This document shows positions 32,174 to 41,382 of a stretch of DNA of 41,382 nt, piece by piece. The stretch is from positions 1 to 41,382 of the forward strand of contig CAKOGP040000813.1 of NCBI GenBank assembly GCA_933822405.4, read 5' to 3'. Positions within the stretch are counted from its first letter, which is position 1. Each line of letters starts with the position of its first letter. Source of the DNA: Cylindrotheca closterium (taxonomy: Eukaryota > Bacillariophyta > Bacillariophyceae > Bacillariales > Bacillariaceae). Under the pieces are notes generated by a model. It made no database searches. It saw nothing but the letters and a program-made list of their open reading frames with translations, and was not told the origin of the DNA. The position numbers and the translations under genes are program-made.

Positions 32174-34296
32174 ATGATCAATGGTAGTCCAAATAACATA
32201 AGTGACAACAAAAACGAAAGCAAGAATAACAGTAACCATCATGATGAAGGAGATCAGCAAGAAGCATTGGATGCAAGAATCTACTTTCCGCCACTTCTTC
32301 TCATCGATGCTTATCCTCAGACGACGACGACAACTGCTGAAGACAATCATAATAATATCATTCAGAACAATGGGACTATCAGTGGCTTGCACCAAGCTTG
32401 CCAACTGGCCGTAGAAACCAAACGACCTCTTCATTTGACAACGTCAATTGTGAGGTTGGAAGAGACTGTGGTGTTGCGAAAACAAGAAACGTTGACTATC
32501 ATTGGAGATTATGATGAGTCTACGACAATAACAACATCGACAACATCACCGAATGTGACAATTCAGGGCGACTTGCACTCCCTCTTTGTCCTCAACAACT
32601 TTTCGCAACTTACACTGAGGCACATTCAACTAAAGCATACATTGGAACCATCATTATCCAATAATGGTGGTGATCATCGACAAGTGGGGGCTGCCGTCAA
32701 TTTGCGAAAGAAGTCTAGTCTGGACATGCAAGACGGAAGTTTGCACAGCACTTGCGGCTTTTGCTTGTGGATCGTTCAAAAATCGCGGTGAGTTCCTTCT
32801 TTATATACTGATGCAGCACTATACTAGATGGTAGTATATCTATATACTGTATTGAATATGTTGCATGCTAGACGTCGCGCATTCCATGTTTCCATCAACT
32901 GAGCGGCAGTTATACTCATGATATTTTGTGTGTGCCGATACCTACTTTTTATAAATGTAGTGTCACTCTGCGGAATTGCGAATTGCACGCTACCTTGCGA
33001 TCCCCATTGGTGTGTTTTGGACAACCCATTGTGAATTTATACCATTGTCAAATTGTCGATGCGGGCGTTCATGGTCTATGTGCCCGTGGGGAATCTCAAT
33101 TGCAGTTGGAGGATTGTAACATTTGTAACAGTGCCAGTCGAGCCATTTATGCCTACGCCCAAGCGTCCGTGACGTTGACGAGAACACAAATTTCTGGAAC
33201 CTTGCGACAAGACAAGGCAGCCATTGAAGTGTCGGCCGCCATGGGAGGGGGAAGTGATGATGACACTAATAATACTACGAAGAACGACCAGCACAATAAT
33301 GCACCCATCAAGGCATCCAAAAAAGGCAAGAGTGGTCACCTCAAGGTACCGCCGAAATCTACACTCATCATGAACGATTGTAAAGTATATGATAATCAAG
33401 GCATTGGGGTATTGATTCGAGGAGATGTGGATTGTAAGCTTGTCAATATGGAATGGAGTAACAATGGAAAGGGTGATTTTGTGGAAACGACAGCCTTGCA
33501 AGATGACAATGATGAGCAAGATGGTGAAAGCAATCAAACGACACAAAACAACCAGACAGGAACCACCAAGTCATCATCAGAGACTGATACTCCAAGCAGC
33601 ACACTGCCCACTAGATTGCCTCCCACCACCATTTTGGGTCTAAAACGAGATCCATCCGGATCCTCGTCCTTTCGACAGGGCGATTGGTGGTGCCCCAAGT
33701 GCTATCAAAATTATTATGACAATTGTCAAGCAATATCCAATCCTGTAATCGTCATGGCGGGGACTGGCAAGTGTCCCTCTTGTGGATACGAAAAAAATGA
33801 CAACAAGGACACGGTCGAAAAGTACCAACAAGAAGACTACTATAATGGATTGACCATACCCGAAATTTCAGGTCTGAATCGGGGTCAAGCCATACCCATT
33901 CGGCAGAGTCTAATCAGCCGATATCGAGTGGAAACTAGTAGTGTTAGGCATCAATGGATGTTTGATGGTGATGACAAGGGATGGATACCGTACGATGAAA
34001 CCAGTAATGACTTGCTGGAAGATGCCTTTCAAAAGAAAAATGTCTTGCTAGAAGGCAACCACCTGGCACAACAAGATGAGCCAACATCTGACGATCATGA
34101 CCACGATGATAAAGACGATGATGACGATGACGACTATGTTTTGGAAAAAGCCAAACGACATGCTGCCGGTTTGCTAGTGACAGTAAGTAATGGGAGGTAC
34201 CAAGTTGACCTTGAAAAGATGGAACAAATCAATGTGGAAAGTCAAATGCTACGATTTGTCAAACGAGTGCCAGTGCCTGTTCATCAATCAAAGTGA
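32174..34296 (+). CDS. parallel beta-helix protein with zinc ribbon and WWE domain
   Basis: Two exons, 32174-32787 and 32961-34296; 649 aa. The N-terminal half has the repeating small-hydrophobic pattern of a right-handed beta-helix (LTIIGDYDE, LTLRHIQLKH, VTLRNCELHA, QLQLEDCNICNS, VTLTRTQISG, LIMNDCKVYDN), with one rung restored by splicing. After a Ser/Thr/Asn-rich linker comes a Cys4-type ribbon (CPKC at 449-452, CPSC at 476-479) and then a WWE domain (about 533-640: RHQWMFDGDDKGWIPYD .. RYQVDLEKMEQIN), interrupted by an acidic insert at about 577-597. WWE domains bind ADP-ribose-type ligands in ubiquitin and PARP pathways, so the protein may recognise ADP-ribosylated or glycan-like ligands; that is inference. 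No signal peptide is visible. An in-frame stop at 32153 precedes the chosen ATG; an additional 5' exon cannot be excluded. Confidence 0.8.
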
Positions 34297-34428
34297 CTGT
34301 TAGAAAAGCAAATGCTATAACAATGTTAGAATACCAGTATAGTCCTATTTGGTAAAGTGCATTATGGAAATGACTAATGCTCTAATACTCGTAATAGAAA
34401 TTGATGATTCCATACTTTCAGCTTCTTT

Positions 34429-35205
34429 CTAGAGTTCGTCGGTGCCCATATCTTCGGCTGTACTTTCATCATCTTCTTCATCAGTGTCATCCTTCTTTTC
34501 TTTAGCTTCCTTCAATATTTTGTCCATCATCGCCTTGTTTGGATCTTCAATGATCTTCATGGCCTTTGGGTACTTTTGGACCAACTTGACAATCACGGTG
34601 GACATTTTGCGGGCGGTATCCGCCTTGGCCGCCAATTTTTCAGCTTTGCCGACGTCCTCTGGATTGTGCTTTTCGTAAAAGCGAGTCAAAAACTTGACCT
34701 TTTCCTTGTCGGCCTTGTCTTCGTCGACACACTTGCAGGCTTGTCGTTGGTAATTGTCGTAGTCGCGGCAATTGTTGGACATGCCCGCCAGCATTTTTTG
34801 CAATTCCACTTTTTTGTTGCAATCCTGGCGGTCTACTGACTTCGAAAGAGAAGCGCAAGTGCGTTCGCTGCATTTCTGAAATTCTTCAATGCACAAATGC
34901 TTGACGGAACCACAGGTCTGAAGACAGACTTCTCTAGAATGACAGCAGTCTTCCAAAGGATCCTCCTGTCCCATGCTGGATGGTTGCATGGCCATCATAC
35001 CGCCAGAGGACGCAGCGCAGCCCATAGATTTGACCTTGTAAGGCCACTTGGGAACAGGCTCTTGGCCCTTGCGGCATCGGAAAGGAGGACAAATCGCGGG
35101 TTGGTGTCCAAAGTCACCACCGTCAAACTGAGCTTTCACCAAGCTGGAAAGAGCAGCAAAAAGAGCGGCAATGAGAAAGTACTTGTTGGTGTTGGTATAC
35201 ATCAT
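34429..35205 (-). CDS. group XII phospholipase A2-like protein, catalytic His lost, ER-type TDEL tail
   Basis: Single exon, 258 aa from the ATG at 35205. The signal peptide (about 8-25, cleavage near VKA-QF) is followed by a Cys-rich domain whose spacing matches group XII secretory PLA2: FRCRKGQEPVP with MGC (the unusual calcium-loop region), then DCCHSREVCLQTCGSVKHLC (about 86-105), FQKCSERTC and QACKC. The enzyme signature is CCxxHDxC; here the His position is Arg91 and the Asp position Glu92, so phospholipase activity is unlikely. Vertebrate PLA2G12B also lacks the His and acts in the ER in lipoprotein assembly. After the domain comes a Lys/Ala-rich helical region and an acidic tail that ends TDEL, a variant of the K/HDEL retrieval signal. 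Together these suggest a non-catalytic ER-lumen protein, perhaps in lipid handling. Confidence 0.75.
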   Translation of the reverse strand: MMYTNTNKYFLIAALFAALSSLVKAQFDGGDFGHQPAICPPFRCRKGQEPVPKWPYKVKSMGCAASSGGMMAMQPSSMGQEDPLEDCCHSREVCLQTCGSVKHLCIEEFQKCSERTCASLSKSVDRQDCNKKVELQKMLAGMSNNCRDYDNYQRQACKCVDEDKADKEKVKFLTRFYEKHNPEDVGKAEKLAAKADTARKMSTVIVKLVQKYPKAMKIIEDPNKAMMDKILKEAKEKKDDTDEEDDESTAEDMGTDEL

Positions 35206-35663
35206 TTGATTTGTTGTAAGTATTGTGATGCTACGAGTAAAGTTGAGTTGGGTTGCTTGCAAGATGATGCCGAGAAATAGCAGCAATGATGAATGATGAA
35301 TGATGGCCTTAGAATTTTCAGATATGCGGTGAATCTGATTCAGGACATAAAGAGTCCTTATTTTGTGGCGTTTCGAAGAAGATCGTCGCGTCCCGCTCCT
35401 TATTCTGTATTAGATGACACGTTTGACTAACAGAAGGCATCTGATCTGCTCGATCCCCTATTCGTACCGGTACCTATACCGGTATACCGGTATACCGGTA
35501 CCGGTACGAATAGCAGAACATACAGTATATAATATAATCATACTCGTATATAAACAGCAATATTGAATATTGCAATCAATCATCAATATCCAAACTCTTC
35601 TGTGTTGTTGTTTATATTGCATTCTTGCTGTTTCTCAATTGATTCAAGGCCAAAGATCTGAAA
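35206..35663. other. divergent promoter region with ACCGGTA palindrome array
   Basis: Spacer between the PLA2-like and recA genes. The main feature is the array at 35465-35509. No gene. Confidence 0.5.
35465..35509. repeat. TACCGGTA palindrome array
   Basis: About six overlapping ACCGGTA or GGTATACC units form one long near-palindrome, starting CGTACCGGTACC and ending GGTACCGGTACG, about 155 bases upstream of the recA start codon. It could form a hairpin or cruciform. Confidence 0.85.
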
Positions 35664-37184
35664 ATGAAGTCCTCTTCTAGTGTGATGAATGTTCCAAGTC
35701 TCCTGTTGCTTCTGTCTTCTTTGACAATGTTCGTAAGCACAACCAATGGTTTCACCTATGCTTCTTCTTCCATTTCCAAATCCATTCAAAGCATTGTGGA
35801 TCATTCCTCATCCTCGTCGGTATCATCGTCTACTGCGTGTCTCATGGCTCGCAAAAAGAAAGACGATCCAGCACCACCATCCAAGGGTGATGTGGATCCG
35901 GCCAGAAAGGCAGCGCTGGAGGGTGTCTTGAACCAAATTGAACGAAGTTATGGAAGAGGTTCCATTGTCCAATTGGGCGATGCCCATCACATGGAGGTGG
36001 ATTCTATTAGTACGGGAGCATTGACACTGGATGCGGCACTCGGAGGAGGTTTCCCCAAGGGACGTGTGGTGGAAATCTACGGTCCAGAATCCTCCGGAAA
36101 GACCACCTTGGCCTTGCATGCGATTGCGGAATCTCAAAAGCAGGGAGGAACTGCGGCCTTTGTGGATGCGGAACATGCGTTGGATCCACAATATGGTGAG
36201 TGATTACTATGTTCAATGTTATGATAGTGTTATGGTCATGGTTTGGGTTTAGATGGTGATATTGCATTGCATTGCAATGCCACGTGATGGTGTTACTGTT
36301 TGATCAATTATTTATTGCACTCGTACATTCATCGTCTCACATATCGCGTATCTTTCCAATTCATTTTTTATTTTCATCCCCGCTTACTTCTATACATAGC
36401 TGCCGCTTTGGGAATTGATATCGATGCATTGCTTGTCAGTCAACCCGATTCGGGTGAAATGGCATTGGACATTGTCGATAAGCTGGTGCGATCTTCCGCC
36501 GTCGATGTCATTGTGGTGGACAGTGTGGCAGCCTTGGTCCCCCGGGCCGAATTGGAAGGAGACATGATGGATCAACAAATTGGTCTGCAAGCCAGACTCA
36601 TGTCCAAGGCCATGCGCAAAATTACCGGATCCTTGGCGTTGTCTCAATGCACGGTCATTTTCCTCAACCAACTCCGGTCCAAGGTCGGTGTCATTTATGG
36701 TTCCCCCGAAGTCACTTCCGGAGGCAATGCCTTGAAATTCTATTCGTCCGTGCGATTGGACACTCGCCGCAAGGAAATCTTGCCCGACAACAAGGGAATC
36801 CGTGTCAAGGTCAAGGTCGTCAAGAACAAGGTGGCGGCACCCTTCAAGGCGGTCATGTTGGATATTTTGTTTGGAGAAGGAATTGATTCGATTGGATGCA
36901 TGTTGGATGCTGCCTTTGATCTTGGCGTCGTAGAACGTAGGGGATCTTGGTATGCCTATCAAGGCAAACAATTGGCCCAAGGACGGATCAATACTGTGGA
37001 TCTACTAAAGACTGATGATGTGTTGAAGGCGCAGGTACAAGAAGAGGTTCGAATCGCCCTGGCCAAGGTGGGAAAGCCAGATGACGTTGCTGATGCTGAT
37101 GATAAGTTGCCAGTGGGTGAATTTTTGGACACTGATGCTATGGATGAACCAGTCATTTCCGAAGAGAGTTCCATCTTGGAATAA
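35664..37184 (+). CDS. recA: RecA recombinase, plastid-targeted
   Basis: Two exons, 35664-36195 and 36400-37184; 438 aa. The N-terminus has a signal-peptide-like segment (about 11-28) and a Phe cleavage site (TTNGF-TYAS), then a Ser-rich transit-type region up to about 60, as in diatom plastid proteins. The bacterial RecA core follows: [15 protein letters not shown], Walker A GPESSGKT at 140-147, [10 protein letters not shown] (codon split by the intron), [13 protein letters not shown], Walker B region [39 protein letters not shown] and the C-terminal RRGSWY. This cyanobacterial-type RecA repairs plastid DNA by strand exchange. The C-terminus is acidic ([11 protein letters not shown] .. SSILE), and a diverged copy of this tail lies downstream at 37847-37986. 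Confidence 0.93.
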
Positions 37185-37633
37185 ACGAACCGACATTATT
37201 ATGCCAATAAGGGAACACTCAGACTGTTCACCAAACTATACTACATGCACAAGTTACACACGAGTGCAAATGGATAATGTATGGTCCAATCCAATACTGC
37301 TCGACCAAATAGTACACAATGTGCGACAGATATACAAACCAATACCTAGAGGAGAGTACAAAACAAGAAACAATCCATTTTGATATTCGTCTAATGATTA
37401 TTGTTGTTATTCTCGTTTGCGCTATGTCGTCGGTTTATAATACTCTTACTTTTTCAGTCTAATTTGAATACGTTGAAGTATACCAATCCATTGGGTGCCT
37501 TTACAGACGAGCTACTGGTAGAATAAAACACGAGATACTCCTGTACTCTTGGGGATACTCTTTTTCCTGATTGAATACCCAAAACCGCAAGCACTCCACC
37601 TCATGTTGGATCCGCAACTTCATTGCTAATGTA
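37185..37633. other. 3' flank of recA, nothing recognised
   Basis: AT-rich spacer between the recA stop codon and the protease gene fragment. No gene seen. Confidence 0.45.
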
Positions 37634-37811
37634 CCCATGCAAGGTTCGTATCCGACGGCTCCTAGTACTCAAGGGATCAAGATTCGATTGGTCGCACATA
37701 TACACTACCGGTACAAGTGAGCGAACGAAAACTGATGTGTTGCCACAACACTGATGCAGGAAGCAGGAAGCACGCACCTATCAGCATAGACCTGCTTGTT
37801 TGGATCAATCA
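37634..37811 (-). pseudogene. fragment of the serine protease gene (exon 3 end, intron 3, exon 4 start)
   Basis: This piece aligns, same orientation, with about 39886-40062 of the protease gene. Shared landmarks are CCCATGCAAG, CGTATCCGACGGCTCCTA, GTACAAGTGAGCGAACGAAA (inside the intron) and TTGTTTGGATCAAT. It includes an intron, so it was copied from DNA rather than from mRNA. The donor splice site is altered and the flanking exons are missing, so it is non-functional. Confidence 0.85.
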
Positions 37812-37846
37812 GTGCCATTTAAATATTTCTCATTGAATTGTGAATG

Positions 37847-37986
37847 TTCCAGATGCCGTTGTTCCTGCTGATGACGTCGTTGCTGATGATAACTTGCCAG
37901 TGGGTGAATTCTTGGACAATGGTGATTTTCATGAACCGCTTACTTCCAAAGAGAGTTCCATCTTGGAATTAGAAGCTGCATCATAA
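37847..37986 (+). pseudogene. diverged copy of the recA 3' coding end
   Basis: It matches recA 37074-37184. The frame is intact and encodes a tail with [10 protein letters not shown] and SKESSILE, then five extra residues (LEAAS) before a TAA at 37984-37986. Relative to recA it has an in-frame 15-base difference and several substitutions. A stop codon lies just upstream in frame (37834-37836), and there is no start or RecA core, so it is a relic. Confidence 0.85.
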
Positions 37987-38163
37987 TATGAAAGGAATAT
38001 TCAATATAGCACTGCGACTTTTTTAACTATCTACTTTGAACCTCGACAGAAAGACATTGACAAACGTAAAAAATCGAAAAGGCAAATATCAATACTATAC
38101 TTTCTTTTTGTGTATGATAATGCAAATATCTGCAATTGACCCTTGTGGATTCCATTGAGAGGC

Positions 38164-39019
38164 TTACCAGTACTTGCAAATACAGCAAGCTTCGCACGGT
38201 GACTTTTGACCCTCGTTTGCAAAATCTGCAAGTGTTTCGCAAACTCGTTTATCTGGACCATTTTCATCTTCAAAGTATTCGTACCATGCACAACCAGCAG
38301 AAGCACTGCAAATCAATCAAGCAAAAAGCACGGAAGGTTAGCAAAGAAGCATAGGCAAGCATGACCAGCCACCGACAAACTTACGGGTCTTTCCAGTCAT
38401 TTTCGTCGACACATTGACTAGCAGCTTCGGAATCCTCGATGTAACAAGAAGCAGGAGCACCATCGCGACCGCTGAACTTAAACGGACCAGTGTCCGGACC
38501 AGTGACCGGTTTGATGTTGTGGTCGGGACGATCAAATACTGCCGGGTCCACCTTAGTATACTTTCCATCGACATCCTCTCCATCGCGACCGCTGGATTTA
38601 GCATTGTTAGGACCAGAGGCCGGACCCTTCTGGTGATTAACGTCGTAGGAGTCAGGCATAATCATCTTTCCATCGACATCCTCTCCATCGCGACCGCTGG
38701 ATTTAGCATTGTTAGGACCAGAGGCCGGACCCTTCTGGTGATTAACGTCGTAGGAGTCAGGCATAATCATCTTTCCATCGACATCCTCTCCATCGCGAGC
38801 AGCGGTTTTGCCCCTGTAGTTAGTACTGCTTTCGGCACCACCATAGATACTGTCTCCATCGGTAGGAGGCATTGTGTGCTCCTCAGAATGGTTTTCCTTG
38901 GCTCTGCCCACTGTGGTTCGGGTGATCACTTCTCCTTGATCGTCTCCGCCACAAATAGTGTGGGCTTCGACAGCGGAAAGAGCAAGAAGGGTGACGATGG
39001 ATGCTGCAAACAACTTCAT
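38164..39019 (-). CDS. secreted repeat protein with C-terminal ShK-like Cys domain
   Basis: Two exons, 39019-38385 and 38305-38164; 258 aa. The signal peptide (MKLFAASIVTLLALSAVEA, cleavage about 19) is followed by an acidic Gly/Asp-rich region with two identical 35-residue units beginning GRDGEDVDGKMIMPDSYDVN and a third diverged one (GRDGEDVDGKYTKVDP). The C-terminus joins across the intron to CVDENDWKDP-ASAGCAWYEYF .. RVCETLADF .. CEACCIC, the six-Cys pattern of ShK-like domains frequent in diatom secreted proteins. Without the intron the frame would stop right after KDP and lose most cysteines. A second ATG two codons upstream (39025) is an alternative start. The role is probably extracellular, as wall, mucilage or inhibitor protein; not established. 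Confidence 0.8.
38581..38790. repeat. two identical 105-base tandem repeats
   Basis: Units 38581-38685 and 38686-38790 are identical base for base and encode 35 residues each inside the ShK-like protein gene. A third, diverged unit lies at about 38463-38580. Confidence 0.95.
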
Positions 39020-39638
39020 GATCATCAATATCGATATCTTTCGATTTATTGTGATGTACTCGCGAGTTTGTGAATGGATCCACCAAAGATGCAAGTGTCC
39101 CAGGATTTTTCTTGCTGGTACTTTTCGAACAAACTTTAGCAGACGAATTTGGATTATAGATATATAATATATGTCATCGTAGAATATGTACTGGAGAGTG
39201 ATGACTAGAACTTGCCGTATGCAGTCATTTTCGCAGGAAAATATATTACTGTACCGGTCCACTACCGGTACTGGAACAAAAAAGAAGATATAAAAAAAAT
39301 ACACTCCCCGCATTGTGAGAATAGATCATACGAGTAGACGAATGAATCAATGTGAACCTAGTGTTGGACGCAAGCTTCATGCTAATTTAATTAATTTCAC
39401 CATTAGCAATTCCATTATTTTGTTAACACTGCGGTAGGCAACACTTGCGTTCAGGTGACAGACTGTATATTGTTCCGAGTCCTATATATAATCCCCTTGA
39501 ATTCTTCGACGACCTGGTTTGGTTTGGTTTGTCAAAATGTGACTGTCTGTGAACGAGGTGTAGAAAGAAACTGATGCATTTGTGTGCGGCATCGCGAAGC
39601 ACTTGCGAGTCTAACCAGCCATTTATACGCTGTTGCAA
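39020..39638. other. promoter of the ShK-like gene and 3' flank of the protease
   Basis: It contains an AT-rich stretch (39160-39175) and an ACCGGTA motif pair at 39252-39272. No gene supported. Confidence 0.45.
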
Positions 39639-40854
39639 CTACTGTACCACTTTGCCACACTGGATTTCCTGCAGAAGGACTTGTTCAAGGGCAAAAGTCG
39701 GCTTCTTCCTCCCATTGTTCACAAACAATTTCCTTAATCCAATCGATAAATGCACTCGTACGAACAAAGGTATTTGCGAATTTGGACTAGTGTTGCATGC
39801 CTTGTCGCCATAGGAAACAATACCAACATGAATGTGGGGATGGTGGTTTCCTTTGTGGCGGAACACGAGGGGACTTCCAGAATCGCCCATGCAAGATCCG
39901 TATCCGACGGCTCCTAATATTCAAGGATAAAGATTCAATAGGTCATACATGTTCCGTACAAGTGAGCGAACGAAAACGAAAACGAAAGTGTTACACTAAC
40001 ACTACAACAGGGAGCAGTGGCCCACGTACCAGCACAGATCTGTTTGTTTGGATCAATTTGGGGATGTCTTTCCTTACACTCATTAATATTCACAACTAGA
40101 ATCACGACATCATTGAGAAAGTCTACATCTTCAAGACTGCCATCGTCTTCTTGGTGATCTCCCATACCCATAAGCGTCAAAGGAGTGTCATCTGGAGGCC
40201 AGTTGGGGTCCTCGTTTAGAGAAATGTAGGCAGATAATCCATGCACAGGCTCGGAGAGGAGGTAGAGTCTGAGAAGGATGAAAGACTATGAGATTCATTC
40301 ATTCATTCTTCAACACAATGATCTACTCGACTCGATGAATAGACTTACGCAATATCATTCTCATCCGCTGTTTGATTTGCATCATTAGTCACATAATCAG
40401 GATGTTGAATCTTCTCTTCCACAGTTCTCCACATGCCTCCGTTGGTTCCCGCTGTAGTACCAGGCTTGTATCCATTGACAATGAACTGGTACCCCTCGTA
40501 GTAAACATCTTCTGCAACACAATGAGCACAGGAAAGGACAACCCTGGGGGCAATCAAGGCTCCGCCACAGTAATTCATATCAACTAAAAGAACAACGAGA
40601 ATGTCAGTACAGGAACGAACAATGGCTAGTGATCTACCAACAGCATCAGCTAGAGAGAAGACAATTCACTTACCGTAGTAGGGGAAATCGCCAAGAGCAC
40701 TTTGGTCTCCACCAATAACACGAGGTTGCTTTGAATGATGTTCCTTCTTGGCTCTGGAGCGCTTCTCTTCAAGATACTCTCGGCTACGAACATTGTGCGC
40801 TTCGGCAGCGGAAAGCGCAAGAAGGGTAACGATGAAGAATGTTTCAATCTTCAT
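39639..40854 (-). CDS. secreted chymotrypsin-fold (S1) serine protease zymogen
   Basis: Four exons, 40854-40674, 40583-40349, 40268-40030 and 39913-39639; 309 aa. A signal peptide (about 1-19) and a basic propeptide lead to an activation site R45-VIGGD. The triad is complete: His81 in VLSCAHCV, Asp137 in ENDIALYLL (formed across an intron) and Ser230 in SCMGDSGSP. The residue equivalent to trypsin Asp189 is Gly224, so cleavage after Arg/Lys is not expected; small or hydrophobic P1 residues are more likely. GDSGSP replaces the usual GDSGGP. The tail after SIGLRKLF is longer than usual and basic. Its signal peptide shares IVTLLALSA-x-EAH with the neighbouring ShK-like protein, and a fragment of the gene lies at 37634-37811. 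Confidence 0.88.
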
Positions 40855-41382
40855 GGCAGTGCATGTCGTGTCCAGTAATACTCTGGTTCTGCACTGATAA
40901 GCAACTGTACGTTTTGTTTCGATGATGATGAAAATATGATAAAAGTATATTGCGTGAGAGTTCTATATAATACGCGGTATATATATATTACATACCGGTA
41001 TTTTTTTCAGTCATCTTCATGGAAAAAGACTGCATTGCTTCACCTATACGTGTACGGACTGACAGCCAGAGATGATGGTGGGCCGCGAACCAACAGACGG
41101 AAGTACACGTACGTGTAAACGTACACTGTACATGTAAACGTACGTATGAAAAATGGGATGCAGATCTTATAAACTATAATTGTAAGGGGTAGGGGCTGCA
41201 AAGTGGGGGGGGAAACTTTGCAGACATAACGTGCCGTAAAGGCTTGAAAACCAATAAAAAATTAAGACAAACGACCTCCACGTGGAATGAATGAATCACT
41301 CGGTCGTCAAAACTTGGTTCTGTGGCTCAACATTCTTGGATTCTGGGTATGTGCTGTCCCGATTGGTGCTGTTTTGACCTTT
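40855..41382. other. upstream region of the protease gene
   Basis: No gene seen. It contains a TACCGGTA motif at about 40993-41001 and a cluster of ACGTACACGTACGTGT-type palindromes at about 41100-41150. Confidence 0.5.

Noticed and set aside
35206..35286. Upstream start for the PLA2-like protein
   Set aside because: The frame opens with TTG, and the ATG at 35205 gives a standard signal peptide.
37847..37986. Alternative last exon of recA
   Set aside because: The preceding CCAG belongs to the duplicated coding sequence rather than to a splice acceptor, and no recA exon 2 donor of the right phase is visible.
1..41382. CRISPR array, bacterial operon or rRNA genes
   Set aside because: Spliced genes and organelle pre-sequences show eukaryotic nuclear DNA. 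The regular repeats present are microsatellites or coding repeats with no spacer structure.

Overview
The window looks like nuclear DNA of a diatom, probably a pennate one. It has about 14 to 16 protein genes separated by a few hundred to a few thousand bases. Many genes have one or more short GT..AG introns of about 70 to 240 bases. Three kinds of gene point to diatoms: a receptor guanylate cyclase fused to a cyclic-nucleotide phosphodiesterase, plastid-type pre-sequences (a signal peptide followed by a Phe-containing cleavage site) on a RecA and on a methyltransferase, and secreted ShK-like and von Willebrand D proteins. The species call is inference; no rRNA or organelle marker is present.

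Layout. 595-4690 (+): eight-exon receptor cyclase/phosphodiesterase. 5207-6850 (-): coiled-coil plus alpha/beta hydrolase. 7461-9034 (+): pseudouridine-5'-phosphate glycosidase. 9035-12845: mostly non-coding, with one hypothetical gene. 12846-14990 (-): probably plastid-targeted SAM methyltransferase. 15560-16288 (+) and 16533-18095 (-): convergent hypothetical genes, the second extremely Lys/His/acid-rich. 18877-20171 (-): secreted vWD (GDPH) protein. 20172-22697: non-coding, with two consecutive long inverted repeats just before a small ORF. 22698-24161 and 27134-28606 (both -): tandemly duplicated exostosin-like glycosyltransferases in a 1.9 kb segmental duplication. The spacer between them carries a TPR-like hypothetical gene and a 240-base direct repeat. 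29195-30370 (+): PIN-like (PILS) auxin-carrier-family membrane protein. 30371-32173: intergenic, with a possible decayed coding fragment. 32174-34296 (+): beta-helix, zinc-ribbon and WWE protein. 34429-35205 (-): group XII phospholipase A2-like protein that lacks the catalytic His and ends in TDEL. 35664-37184 (+): plastid RecA. 37634-37986: two fused relics, one copied from the serine protease gene at the right end and one from the recA 3' end. 38164-39019 (-): secreted repeat plus ShK-like protein. 39639-40854 (-): chymotrypsin-fold serine protease.

There is no operon logic. Local themes are recent duplication (the glycosyltransferase pair, the protease and recA fragments, a perfect 105-base repeat inside the ShK-like gene) and a cluster of secretory-pathway or surface proteins on the right-hand and central parts. 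Intron boundaries were placed by reading GT..AG sites that keep frame and restore conserved motifs; none is confirmed by transcripts.
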